Shown: positions 23,834-31,816 of the stretch, piece after piece
How the letters are laid out: every line of letters begins with the position of its first letter
Numbering within the stretch: the stretch's first letter is position 1
Origin: DAINBT01 sp036732785
GTDB taxonomy: Bacteria > Planctomycetota > Phycisphaerae > Sedimentisphaerales > SM23-30
Assembly: GCA_964537505.1 (NCBI GenBank)
Contig: CAZICK010000036.1
Span: forward strand, 1 to 37,008
Direction of reading: 5' to 3'
Length of the DNA stretch: 37,008 nucleotides
Position numbers and translations under genes: made by a program
Notes under the pieces: model-generated
Database searches by the model: none
What the model was told of the DNA's origin: nothing
The model's input: only the letters and a program-made list of their open reading frames with translations

Positions 23834-26020
23834 TTATTGTCTTGAGTTTTCTATTTGGGTTTTGTGTCTTTGCAATGCCATGTAGGCGGCTTTGTATTCT
23901 GGGTCCAGGGTAAGGGCTGTTTCGTATTCCAGCACGGCCTGGTCGATTTGGCCTTGTTTTTCCAGGCTTATGCCGAGATTGAAATGGGTCTTGGCGTTTC
24001 CAGGCTCGATTTCAAGCGATTGTCTGTATCTCTTTGTCGCTTGCTGGTACTTTTCCATGCCCAGCAGGGCATTGCCCAGATTGCTAAGGGTCTTGGCATC
24101 GGCCGGTCTGATACTCAATGACGTTTCATAATGTTCGATCGCCTGAGCGTGCCTACCCTGTATGGAATAGATATTTCCAATATTGTTATGGATCGCCCCG
24201 TCATGGGGGTCAAGCTCCACCGCTTTGAGAAACTGTTCCAGGGCCTCCTGGCGCTTGTTCTGTTGAAAAAGAGCGTTGCCCAAGTTGTTATAGGCATTGA
24301 CGTTACGAGGATCGATTTCAATTGCCTGATGATAACATTTGACAGCCTCGGCGGTCTGTCCCAGTTCAAAAAACGCCCTGCCCAGATCATTATGAACGCC
24401 GGCAAATTGCGGTTCGAGCTTCAGGGCGGTTCGGTAGTGCTCCATCGCTTCTTGTATCCGACCCGCATCGGCCAGCAACCGTCCGAGGTTGTGATGAGCT
24501 TCTACGTAATCGCTCCTTAAAGCAATAGCCTGGTAATAGGCAGTTATCGCTTCCTGGTGTCTTTGCCGTTTATTCAGCGAATCGGCCAGACCGAAATACA
24601 ACTCCGCTTCGTAGTTAGGCGTCTCTTCCGCAAACGGACCGGGCAGACTGGCAAGCAGGATTATAACAATTCCAACCGCCCCGGCCACCGACAAAGCGGT
24701 CCGGTTGCGCATACGTATAAACCTGATCAGAACCGTTACGCCCGCCGCCGCCAAAACCGACATGACCGGAATTACCGGTATGCGATAGCGCCCCGCCACA
24801 AAGACCAAAATGATCGACAACGGATAAAGGAATACAAACAATACTATCGGGCCGGGAATCCGCCGCCAACAGTTTATCAAACCCAGTATCGCTAACGGCA
24901 AAAGAATACCAAAAGGAAATCCGAATCCACCGGCCTTCCAGGTAAGCACCCTCAGCAGGCCCGACCATTTGGTAAACAGATAGATATTTACATTTCTCGG
25001 GATTTCCCTGGAGTTGATAAATTGAACGGTTTTACGAGCCAGCCCACAGGCAAAGGCCAACGGTTCATCGAGGACATAGTTCTTGACTTGTTGGTAATAG
25101 AAGCCTTGTGTATCATACGAATCGCCGGTGAAGCCGTTTTGTTCCGGCAGGTCGGTTATCTTCTTCCAGGCCAGACCGGGCCGAGCAATCAGCGTTTGCC
25201 CATAGTTGGGATTGTTGCCGATATATAAGTTGATCCCGCCGGAAGACGGCAAAACCGCAAAATGCCCGGTCACGTGATGGTTCAGCGTGGCCACCGGAAT
25301 TGCGATTAACAAAAATCCTGCCAGGATGCCCGTCCATCGCAGGATCAATGACCGCCAACCCACCTCCGCTCGCCAAAGACCGATCGTCAGCCACACACAA
25401 CCGGCCAGGTAAAATAGTAGAAACGTCGGGCGGGTAATAATACTGACAGCACCGCACAAACCCACCAGAAAACACAGCCGCCATGTCCTGTTTTCACAAG
25501 CGTACAGAAAAATCAGCACCAGCAGCACCGCCTCAAAGGCGGCCCAGCCGCCGGCCAACAGCTCGCCTTCTAAAAATATCAGCGGTCCGTAAACAGCCGT
25601 TATCAGCCCGGCCCCAACACCGATCTTCAGGCCAAAAACCTTTTTTCCCAAAAGGTAAGTCAAAACGCATGTGCTGCCGCCGAGTACAACTTGAATGATC
25701 TTGACAGCCAAAATCGACGAACCGGTCAAACGATAAACCAACGATAAGAAAAACGGATAGAAAAACGGCTGCCAAAAAAAATCCCTCGTCAGACCCTGCC
25801 CCTGCACCGCCCTTTGTGCCATCTGGTCATAAGTCATCGAATCAACAATCGGTACGGTAAAGGTGGGATTGTCACGACTGTCATACAGATACCCCACTCG
25901 TACAAGCAATGCCGACAAAAATATCAATGCGCCCACCCATCTGGCCCAACCGGCCGCCGGTGGATTGTCTGGGCATTGTTCATTTGATTTGCTTTGTTTG
26001 GTTTTTCGTTTCTGACTCAT
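23834..26020 (-). CDS. GT39/PMT-like membrane glycosyltransferase fused to C-terminal TPR repeats
   Basis: A 728-residue inner-membrane protein. Residues 26-460 contain about ten to twelve hydrophobic segments, with an acidic first periplasmic loop (Asp60 to Asp65 in IVDSMTYD) where GT39/ArnT-like enzymes keep their catalytic Asp. They transfer sugars from polyprenyl-phosphate donors. Residues 470-722 are about seven TPR units with the consensus NLG...A...Y..AL.L.P. The TPR end is likely periplasmic and may recruit the acceptor. The start (ATG at 26020) has only a weak ribosome binding site. Such TPR fusions occur in Planctomycetota and in other anaerobic lineages. Donor and acceptor are unknown; O-mannosylation of secreted proteins is one option. 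Confidence 0.75.
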   Translation of the reverse strand: MSQKRKTKQSKSNEQCPDNPPAAGWARWVGALIFLSALLVRVGYLYDSRDNPTFTVPIVDSMTYDQMAQRAVQGQGLTRDFFWQPFFYPFFLSLVYRLTGSSILAVKIIQVVLGGSTCVLTYLLGKKVFGLKIGVGAGLITAVYGPLIFLEGELLAGGWAAFEAVLLVLIFLYACENRTWRLCFLVGLCGAVSIITRPTFLLFYLAGCVWLTIGLWRAEVGWRSLILRWTGILAGFLLIAIPVATLNHHVTGHFAVLPSSGGINLYIGNNPNYGQTLIARPGLAWKKITDLPEQNGFTGDSYDTQGFYYQQVKNYVLDEPLAFACGLARKTVQFINSREIPRNVNIYLFTKWSGLLRVLTWKAGGFGFPFGILLPLAILGLINCWRRIPGPIVLFVFLYPLSIILVFVAGRYRIPVIPVMSVLAAAGVTVLIRFIRMRNRTALSVAGAVGIVIILLASLPGPFAEETPNYEAELYFGLADSLNKRQRHQEAITAYYQAIALRSDYVEAHHNLGRLLADAGRIQEAMEHYRTALKLEPQFAGVHNDLGRAFFELGQTAEAVKCYHQAIEIDPRNVNAYNNLGNALFQQNKRQEALEQFLKAVELDPHDGAIHNNIGNIYSIQGRHAQAIEHYETSLSIRPADAKTLSNLGNALLGMEKYQQATKRYRQSLEIEPGNAKTHFNLGISLEKQGQIDQAVLEYETALTLDPEYKAAYMALQRHKTQIENSRQ

Positions 26021-26036
26021 GCTCAGAATCCGCAGG

Positions 26037-26052
26037 ATGGGCCTTGGCCCAT
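26037..26052. repeat. Perfect palindrome ATGGGCC-TT-GGCCCAT
   Basis: 7-base arms around TT, between the lipoprotein gene and the GT39-TPR gene. It belongs with the other GGGC...GCCC palindromes of this window (for example 19460 and 21791). No T-run follows on the minus strand. Confidence 0.5.
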
Positions 26053-26081
26053 GCGGTTAGTTAACCTGTTCGCTCACAAGC

Positions 26082-26140
26082 CAGCGGCAAACGACAGCAA
26101 TTCCGGGATGCACTGTTTGTTTGGCTCGTAGTTGCCGCTG
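26082..26140. repeat. Long-range hairpin after the glycine-zipper lipoprotein gene
   Basis: CAGCGGCAA (26082-26090) is the exact complement of TTGCCGCTG (26132-26140). Outer TAACC (26062-26066) and GGTTA (26144-26148) can extend the pairing. It could protect or separate the upstream lipoprotein mRNA from the downstream GT39 message. Confidence 0.4.
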
Positions 26141-26145
26141 CCTGG

Positions 26146-26505
26146 TTACAGTCCGTAAATCGATGCAAGTTCATCTTCGCGGGGCAGGTTTTTGTAATAT
26201 TCGCCCTGCCGATCGATAGCTGCAAGAATCGCCCCTATGCCGCCAATGCCAGCCCCGATAGCGGTGCCGTTGCAGTCCTCATCAGACTGGTGGCCAATTA
26301 TAAGACCAATAAGAGCGCCCACCAGTACCGCTTCGTAGATCGGATGCAGCCTGAGATGTTTACCATGATCATCGTCATCATTGTCATTGTCGCTTTGGCA
26401 CTTGCCGTCAAGTTTTCCAAAAGTGCATTGACAGCCGCCCAGGGCCACCAGTAACGAACCGACCAGCACAATTGCCCTCGCTTTTCTCAAAGACGCTGTT
26501 TTCAT
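26146..26505 (-). CDS. Glycine-zipper lipoprotein
   Basis: A 119-residue protein with a signal peptide and lipobox LGGC (Cys25). Next comes an acidic patch (DNDNDDDDH, about 39-47) and a glycine-zipper hydrophobic region (VLVGALIGLIIG and GTAIGAGIGGIGAILAA, about 60-95) that can insert in or oligomerise at a membrane. The start is well supported by GGGAG 7 bases upstream. The gene has its own promoter region with tandem palindromic operators (26585-26631). Small glycine-zipper lipoproteins are often stress-induced in other bacteria; the acidic and His/Cys content hints at metal binding, which is inference only. Confidence 0.7.
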   Translation of the reverse strand: MKTASLRKARAIVLVGSLLVALGGCQCTFGKLDGKCQSDNDNDDDDHGKHLRLHPIYEAVLVGALIGLIIGHQSDEDCNGTAIGAGIGGIGAILAAIDRQGEYYKNLPREDELASIYGL

Positions 26506-26980
26506 ATCATACTCCCAAGATTGATGTTACCGGCTTCGTCTCTTGCGAACAAAGCGGCTCAACTCCGCAGTTGAACCGTTGCCGAGTATAATGATACCTA
26601 TTGGGCATAGTTTATGATACCCATTGGGTATACTTTATTTTCCGGGGTTGTGCAAGACCTTATTTAGAACGAGCGGGTAGAAGTCAGATTTCAGGAAACA
26701 GAAAACACTGTATTGGTTCAGCGTGAATTGGACAAATCCGTTTCACAGTTAAGAGCTTTTTCTTGCCTTCGGCAGATACTGAACCCGCCTTTGGCGGGGC
26801 TGTTCTACCAGGTTTTTAAAAGGCATAACAAAGCTTTGAATTGGCTCGGCTCATAAAACGGGATGGCAGGCTTTTCGTGGGGGTGACAATTGTTCGCGGG
26901 GGTGACAGGTTAGATGAATGGCGGGTATGGTGTGGGCTGCGCTGGGGAATAAGAATTTGCTCGTTAGTAATGCGAAGTAT
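26506..26980. other. Intergenic region with operator-controlled promoter
   Basis: 475 bases. The left part is the leader and promoter of the glycine-zipper lipoprotein gene with two palindromic operators. The right part (26650-26980) has no recognisable gene, only the inverted-repeat stretch CCCGCCTTTGGCGGG (26783-26797). Reading frames here overlap the Clp-N gene and look spurious. Confidence 0.5.
26585..26631 (-). promoter_or_regulatory. Promoter with tandem palindromic operators for the lipoprotein gene
   Basis: ATACCCATTGGGTAT (26617-26631) is a perfect 7-1-7 palindrome. A second, imperfect copy ATACCTATTGGGCAT (26594-26608) lies exactly 23 bases away in the same register. A minus-strand -10 hexamer TATACT (26585-26590) sits just downstream, so the proximal copy occupies the spacer between -10 and -35, a usual place for a repressor or a MerR/CsoR-type regulator. 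The regulator is not encoded visibly nearby. Confidence 0.55.
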
Positions 26981-27442
26981 TCAGCGGCTGGTTTGTGGTT
27001 CTGATCGGCCCTGCAGACGGGCGATTTCCTTTCTGGCTTCGGAGAGGGTAAGTCCTAAATTTCGCAGGGTCTGCTCGGCGACACAGCCTTTTTCCCGCAT
27101 CAGACCCAAAAGCAGATATTCGGTGCCGACCTTTTTGTCATTGACCTTTTCGGCCTCCTCGATGGCAAAAGCGACTACCTGTTTGAAGTGCGGCGTGCCC
27201 GGGAGCCGACCGAAGACCCAAGTCTCCTCCAGGGAACGCCTGTTCAACCGAGTGATTTGATTTCTCACCGCCGAGGGTGAAACCGAACAGTCTTGCAATA
27301 CCTGGGCGCCTACGCCCAGGCCATGGTCCAAAATAGCCAATAATACATGCTCAGTTCCGACATATTCCTGATGGTCCTGATGAGCAAGCTCTTCAGCTAA
27401 TTTCAATACCTCCTTGGCGGTTTCCGAAAGATGTTGGTACAT
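26981..27442 (-). CDS. Stand-alone Clp N-domain protein
   Basis: A 153-residue cytoplasmic protein made of two Clp-N helical repeats (about 4-70 and 80-145). The first is YQHLSETAKEVLKLAEELA...YVGTEHVLLAIL, the second AFAIEEAEKV...VGTEYLLLGLM. This is the adaptor/substrate-binding module of ClpC, here without the AAA+ domains, walker motifs or any trace of them downstream. The start has AAGGAG with 11 bases spacing. It may act as an adaptor for a separate Clp ATPase or compete for its partners. It precedes the lipoprotein gene but is separated from it by 475 bases. Confidence 0.85.
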   Translation of the reverse strand: MYQHLSETAKEVLKLAEELAHQDHQEYVGTEHVLLAILDHGLGVGAQVLQDCSVSPSAVRNQITRLNRRSLEETWVFGRLPGTPHFKQVVAFAIEEAEKVNDKKVGTEYLLLGLMREKGCVAEQTLRNLGLTLSEARKEIARLQGRSEPQTSR

Positions 27443-27512
27443 AAGTCAGTATGCTCCTTCGTGTATCGTATATATCGTATTGCGTAATTTTTTGGCACGA
27501 TACGTTTGACGT

Positions 27513-29066
27513 TTATTTTTTCGCTTTTCCGAGGCCACAGCGGATCTCATTGATGAGCTGGGCCACCTTAAACGGTTTGTAAATTACAGCGGTCAATCCT
27601 TCACTGTTGGCCCGAACAATGGAATGGTTAGGGTCATATCCAAATCCGGTCATAAGAATAACCGGTATGTTTTTGTCAGCGGCCCTGGCGACGGCGAAAA
27701 TTTCATAACCGCTGGCATAGGGCATTTTTATGTCTGAGATGACAAGATCGTATTTGCACTGAGCCAGCAGTGCTTTAGCCTCCCGTCCATCTCGGGCGGT
27801 GTCGGCAATGCAACCGTATTTTCCAACTACATCGACGATGGTCTGACGGATGAACTCTTCGTCGTCAACTACGAGAATATGCTTAGCCAACAAATCGGGG
27901 TCAGGCTCGATCTCCTCCATAGTGGGAATACCAAAAACCCCCTTGGGTTGATCCTGCACACTTTTGAGGCTTGACTTTATTTTGACAACGTTGTTGACGA
28001 TGCCCTGGAGACGGTGACGGATGTCGTCGTGCCCGATGTAATCGTCTATCAGCAAAGAAGCCTCGGTCATGATCTCGTTTAGCGGCTCTGAAACCTGCCG
28101 ATATAGATCGTCGGCAATCTGACCGGTGCTTTGGTAGCGTTCGACCACCATCAGATCGAGAATGTTGAGTGCTATGGCAATGTATCTGCCGAAGATTTCC
28201 GCCATTTGTCGGTCATCTTCAGTGAAGGCTCGCGCGTGCTCACTTTCGACGTTAAGGGTGCCAACCACTTTGTCGTGCAAGAGCAGTGGCACCGTCATAG
28301 ATGAGCAGGCTCCGTCCAAGCCGGGCAGATAACGTGGATCGCTAGTGGGATCGTTACAAATGTAACTGCGACCGGTGGCGGCTACGTAACCGGTGATACC
28401 GTTGTTTTCAATACTGGCAAATATCTCCGTATGTGCATCACGCGGCAGAGACGCTCCCAAAAGGACCTCCAACTGGTTGGTACCGCGGTTTAACAGCCGA
28501 ACGACAAAATGGTCGAAATGAAGCAGGTCCTTGACGTATCGAACGATTTTGTTCTGCAGGAGATTGACTCGCTGTTCTACCGTCATGGCGCTTAAGGTTT
28601 CCGCTTCGAGGCGTACCAGCTCCCGGCCGGCGTTGTCAATGGCGTTGATCCGCTGCTGAAGCTTTCTGCCTGCCGTTTCTTCCCAGGCGACCACGGCAAC
28701 CTGAGTGAGCTTGCCCTGCTCGTCCATCATGGGGTTAACCACTATTTCGAAATAGCGATTCGACTGTTCGTCTGTAAAGGAATACTTTCGCGGGTGAAGT
28801 TGTTTATCGTCAGGAAAACGACTGGCGGCGATCTGCCGTTGGAAATACTCATAAGCCTGGCGGCATCGCTCGATCAGGCCGCTGCGGATGGGTTCGGGAA
28901 AGCCTTCCATTTTGGAATTGGCCCATATTATCGTGCCGTCCCGATCTACAATGCAAACGCCTTCGCCAATAGTGTTAAGGACGGAAAGGGCCTGTTCGGA
29001 AAGCGATCGCCGCTGCGAATCGCAAGGCGGTTCTATCGGATGGTCTGCTCTTTTTTCAGAAGCCAT
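27513..29066 (-). CDS. PAS-GAF-receiver signalling protein without a kinase domain
   Basis: A 517-residue soluble protein. It has a PAS domain (about 25-140, GEGVCIVDRDGTIIWAN), a GAF domain (about 160-310, with TVPLLLHDKVVGTLNVES), a helical pair (about 315-380) that looks like the dimerisation part of a histidine kinase, and a C-terminal receiver (about 393-510). The receiver has the acidic pair VVDDEE, the phospho-acceptor Asp in DLVISDIKMP, Thr in ILMTGFG and the conserved Lys in YKPF. There is no HATPase domain and no clear phospho-accepting His. It probably receives a phosphoryl group from another kinase and senses a small molecule or redox state through GAF/PAS. The output is unknown. 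Confidence 0.85.
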   Translation of the reverse strand: MASEKRADHPIEPPCDSQRRSLSEQALSVLNTIGEGVCIVDRDGTIIWANSKMEGFPEPIRSGLIERCRQAYEYFQRQIAASRFPDDKQLHPRKYSFTDEQSNRYFEIVVNPMMDEQGKLTQVAVVAWEETAGRKLQQRINAIDNAGRELVRLEAETLSAMTVEQRVNLLQNKIVRYVKDLLHFDHFVVRLLNRGTNQLEVLLGASLPRDAHTEIFASIENNGITGYVAATGRSYICNDPTSDPRYLPGLDGACSSMTVPLLLHDKVVGTLNVESEHARAFTEDDRQMAEIFGRYIAIALNILDLMVVERYQSTGQIADDLYRQVSEPLNEIMTEASLLIDDYIGHDDIRHRLQGIVNNVVKIKSSLKSVQDQPKGVFGIPTMEEIEPDPDLLAKHILVVDDEEFIRQTIVDVVGKYGCIADTARDGREAKALLAQCKYDLVISDIKMPYASGYEIFAVARAADKNIPVILMTGFGYDPNHSIVRANSEGLTAVIYKPFKVAQLINEIRCGLGKAKK

Positions 29067-29235
29067 TTATTTTTCTACCTACTTATGAGCACACACTAAT
29101 ATTATACCACAAATCACCGGTCAATTCCAGCATTATTTTTCATGGTCAAACTGACCGATTCCAATGAATCGTTCGTTTCGAAGGCAACGGGCACAAGGCA
29201 TGACCGGCTGGTAATCATGAGTATCAGGACAGACA

Positions 29236-29277
29236 TAAAAACAGCCCAATCGGACTCTCGCTCGCTCGACTGGGCCG
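29236..29277 (-). terminator. Rho-independent terminator downstream of the Xer gene
   Basis: On the minus strand GCCCAGTCG pairs with CGATTGGGC (29267-29275 with 29244-29252, one mismatch) around a 14-base loop and is followed by TGTTTTTAT. It lies about 200 bases after the Xer stop codon and would end the TolB-lipoprotein-Xer transcript before the PAS-GAF-receiver gene. Confidence 0.6.
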
Positions 29278-29355
29278 GTTCTTAACTCCCCAACGTCTCA
29301 GTAAATAAACAGATGGGCAGATGGGCTGGTTACCCACCTGGTCATCCGACCATCT

Positions 29356-29370
29356 ATACCCAATGGGTAT
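29356..29370. promoter_or_regulatory. Third copy of the palindromic operator
   Basis: ATACCCAATGGGTAT, a perfect 7-1-7 palindrome. With its flanks (TATACCCAATGGGTAT then S then ATAA) it matches the reverse complement of the copy at 26617-26631 over about 20 bases. The nearest gene start is the PAS-GAF-receiver gene, 290 bases away on the minus strand. Confidence 0.5.
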
Positions 29371-29482
29371 GATAATTCCTGGCAGGGCCAATTGTGACGC
29401 CAGCGTCAATTGTAAAGGTTTTCGGGACAAGTAAAAATACGTAATCAGAAAACGGGGCACGTAGAGCCGCGTAAGCGAAAGC

Positions 29483-30505
29483 TCAATCGTTGTGAGTATA
29501 ATCATTTCGAGGATGCGAATTATCGTACTCCTTTTTCATTCTATTGGTCGTCAAATGGGTGTAAATCTGTGTGGTGCTCAAAGACTGATGACCGAGCAAC
29601 TCCTGTACGACCCTCAGATCGGCGCCGTTGTTTAGCATGTGTGTGGCGAAGCTGTGTCTCAACGTATGAGGGCTAATTTTAGGATCGAGACCGGACTTCA
29701 GGAGATATTTATCGAGCTTACGTCTGACGGAACGTGTACTAAGTCTTTGTCCGTGCTTGTTAATGAACAGTGCCTGCTGATCGAAATTTTGTTTACGAGG
29801 ATGGCTGTCCCTGAAGGTGAGATATCTCTGGATCGACTGCAGAGCTGAAGCGCCGACAGGTGCGAGTCGTTCTTTTTTACCTTTTCCCCGCAGGAAAAGC
29901 GATTCTCCCAGGAAGTCCACATCGCTGAGGTTTAGCCCCACCAGTTCACTAACTCTCAGTCCACTGCTGTAAAGCGTTTCCAGAATAGCTCGATCGCGTG
30001 CACCGAGCATCGTGTTGGTATCAGGACAATTCAACAAGATGTTAATCTGTTCCACCCCCAGGCATCGAGGCAGTCTTTTTTCCTGCTTAGGAGTGCGAAT
30101 CGAAGTTACCGGGCTGCTTTCAACGCGACCTCGTCTGACCATGAACTTATAGAAACTACGCAAGGTAGCCAGTTTTCGCGCGACGGTAGCTTTGGAATAG
30201 TTCTGTTCGTTAAGATAAGCCAGATACGCTCTAATACACGCCACATCGGCCTGCACGAGTTTGGTATTAGTATCGACCGCAACACTGGTAGCCGAGCCGG
30301 TTTCATTCGCATGGTCGCCAGCAGGCAAATGTACAACGGCGTCTCCTGAAAACTCTTCCCTGGAAACACTATTACGTTCCAACAAATAGCCGGCAAACTG
30401 CAGCAAGTCCGCACTGTAACATTTTACCGTGTGATGCGAAAAGTGTTTTTCGTAATTTAGATATTCTAGAAATTCTTTTATGATTGGATATTCTTGCATT
30501 ATCAT
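29483..30505 (-). CDS. Xer-family tyrosine recombinase
   Basis: A 340-residue site-specific recombinase. The N-terminal core-binding domain (about 5-135) contains an insert of roughly 40 residues rich in Ala, Asp and Thr, absent from XerC/XerD of about 300 residues. The catalytic domain keeps all residues: Arg184 (SSGLRVSELVG), a Lys in GKGKKER (about 210-211), His280 and Arg283 (HTLRH), His306 (LLGHQS) and the nucleophile Tyr315 (QIYTHL). It is probably the chromosome-dimer-resolving XerC/D of this organism, though an integrase of a mobile element is not excluded. The ATG at 30505 is chosen over 30679 because homology begins at EFLEYL; the ribosome binding site is weak. Confidence 0.88.
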   Translation of the reverse strand: MIMQEYPIIKEFLEYLNYEKHFSHHTVKCYSADLLQFAGYLLERNSVSREEFSGDAVVHLPAGDHANETGSATSVAVDTNTKLVQADVACIRAYLAYLNEQNYSKATVARKLATLRSFYKFMVRRGRVESSPVTSIRTPKQEKRLPRCLGVEQINILLNCPDTNTMLGARDRAILETLYSSGLRVSELVGLNLSDVDFLGESLFLRGKGKKERLAPVGASALQSIQRYLTFRDSHPRKQNFDQQALFINKHGQRLSTRSVRRKLDKYLLKSGLDPKISPHTLRHSFATHMLNNGADLRVVQELLGHQSLSTTQIYTHLTTNRMKKEYDNSHPRNDYTHND

Positions 30506-30576
30506 GCCATTCTTAGTTACGGCGAAAGGTGAATACCAGTCGATAACTGGTTTTTTAAAACCCCTTCCGGGGATCG

Positions 30577-30585
30577 TTATCCACA
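30577..30585 (+). promoter_or_regulatory. Single perfect DnaA-box sequence
   Basis: TTATCCACA, the consensus DnaA box, lies in the 180-base gap between the Xer gene and the upstream small gene, next to CCCC-TTCC-GGGG (30561-30572) and the hairpin GTCTGA/TCAGAC (30600-30618). There is no second intergenic box nearby, so this is not an origin; it could be chance or DnaA-linked control of xer expression. Confidence 0.3.
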
Positions 30586-30685
30586 ACCCTACTGCGGTTG
30601 TCTGAGGGTCAATCAGACAGCAAAGGTTTTTCGTCAGGAGCAAAAAGCGAATCGTCCTCTTTTCGTATGCTCCGCGCAAGTACGG

Positions 30686-30979
30686 TTACGGAAAATTCCA
30701 ATGATTTTTATCATTAGAATCCGTCGAACCGGTTTGCGCAGACTGACCGTGGGGGCACAGGAGCTCGTCAGCCTCCTCGACCAGTTGTTTACTTAACTGA
30801 AAACTCAGGACCGCGGCGTCAAACCAATCGAATTCATTACCACGATCATTAGCCATATCTACAAAAGCGTCCAGCAATTCTTCTTCACAGCCCGGCTGAT
30901 ACCGAAACACAAATCTTTCCCGGCATTCGCCTTCGGCTGCTGAGGCCTTCAGTAAAGAAATCTCTTTAAGTTGGGGCAT
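30686..30979 (-). CDS. Small acidic protein of unknown function, translationally coupled
   Basis: A 97-residue protein without signal or membrane segment. Its acidic helical middle contains CEEELLDAFVDMANDRGNEFDWFDAAVLSFQLSKQLVEEADELL, beginning near residue 31, and a Ser/Asp/Asn-rich tail. Its ATG overlaps the stop codon of the upstream lipoprotein gene (TAATG), and the lipoprotein's last codons supply GGGAGA as ribosome binding site, so the two are almost certainly translated together. I recognise no domain. Confidence 0.6.
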   Translation of the reverse strand: MPQLKEISLLKASAAEGECRERFVFRYQPGCEEELLDAFVDMANDRGNEFDWFDAAVLSFQLSKQLVEEADELLCPHGQSAQTGSTDSNDKNHWNFP

Positions 30980-31767
30980 TATCTTTCTCCCTGTTTAACA
31001 CTAGTCAGGCGTTGTTTTTCCCGGGCGAGGAGTTCGCCAACCATCTCGTGACAGACAAAGGACAAATAGTTCCTGCTGGTAAGGATTCTTTCCCAGCCGG
31101 AAGGTGTTTTGTCGGCCTTGTGTCTCCGGGCATATTTTTTAATTTGTTCGATCACATCCTCTTGTCCGGCATCGAACATTCTGACAACCATTGTTTTTGG
31201 TTTCATTGTCAAATCATCAGACAATTCGAAACTCGTACCGGTAGTAGCCAATTTCTTGGCATCGACGCCACGAGACCATCCTTTATCTGCGAATTGTTCT
31301 CTGACATACAACTGCAGCATCATGCCTATTTGCGGCGGTCGATACGGTTCGTATTTGGTGATCTGACCTACGATCACCGCATCCGCGCCCAGGTTGTTTG
31401 CCAGAGCCATCACGTCCTGCGGGTTACTGACGTTTTGGAACCCTAATTCCGTCAAAGCCGCCAGAACCCGATTGACTGGAACAACCTGCAACGTTCTGCT
31501 TGATCGTTCGTCCAGAACTTCCACCTGTTGAAGCTCGAAGTAGAACTCGTCGGTGACCGCCATGACGTCCAGAGCACTAGTGCCAGAGATGTCTCGGAAC
31601 GGCACTACGGCTATGGAGTACTCCATCGGATAGGGGCTGTGATAGACACGCTCGACCCTGCCGCTGGTAGTGCAACCAATGAGCACTACGGCGATCAACA
31701 GGAACATTACCAAGGACGCTTTCGCCAGACCAAGGTTGTCAGGCCCGTTGGGTTTCTCGATATTCAC
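30979..31767 (-). CDS. Lipoprotein with LpoB/CsgG-like N-terminal fold, unknown role
   Basis: A 262-residue lipoprotein with lipobox LIGC (Cys32). The body starts with YSIAVVPFRDISG, the strand-helix opening common to TolB N-domain, CsgG and LpoB/GNA1162-type periplasmic proteins. It continues with ALAALTELGF-like (VLAALTELGFQNVSNPQDVMALANNLGADAVIVGQIT) sequence, in which a nucleotide-free alpha/beta domain measures or binds a partner. A helical C-terminus with several Arg/Lys follows. Envelope-complex assembly or PBP activation is a reasonable guess. It overlaps the downstream 97-residue gene by TAATG and lies 49 bases after the TolB-like gene. Confidence 0.6.
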   Translation of the reverse strand: MNIEKPNGPDNLGLAKASLVMFLLIAVVLIGCTTSGRVERVYHSPYPMEYSIAVVPFRDISGTSALDVMAVTDEFYFELQQVEVLDERSSRTLQVVPVNRVLAALTELGFQNVSNPQDVMALANNLGADAVIVGQITKYEPYRPPQIGMMLQLYVREQFADKGWSRGVDAKKLATTGTSFELSDDLTMKPKTMVVRMFDAGQEDVIEQIKKYARRHKADKTPSGWERILTSRNYLSFVCHEMVGELLAREKQRLTSVKQGER

Positions 31768-31816
31768 TTTTTTTCTTTCAATAACTGTGTGGGGTCGTTA
31801 TTTACAACTAAACAAG

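Larger units (their letters stand above)
29067..29482. other. Intergenic region between the Xer recombinase and the PAS-GAF-receiver gene
   Basis: 416 bases. It contains a minus-strand terminator (29236-29277), a third copy of the palindromic operator (29356-29370), short direct repeats of CAGATGGG (29308-29323) and an AT-rich stretch ahead of the PAS-GAF-receiver gene. No gene seen. Confidence 0.5.

Noticed and set aside
26061..26148. Integron attC-like site
   Set aside because: The long imperfect hairpin lacks matching RYYYAAC/GTTRRRY core boxes and no integron integrase is near; the Xer gene has no integron-specific insert that I can recognise.
26841..27260. 139-residue plus-strand ORF
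   Set aside because: Overlaps the Clp-N gene antisense, with no recognisable features.
30577..30585. Replication origin at the DnaA box
   Set aside because: A single box without AT-rich unwinding repeats or dnaA/dnaN neighbours; other TTATCCAC matches lie inside genes.
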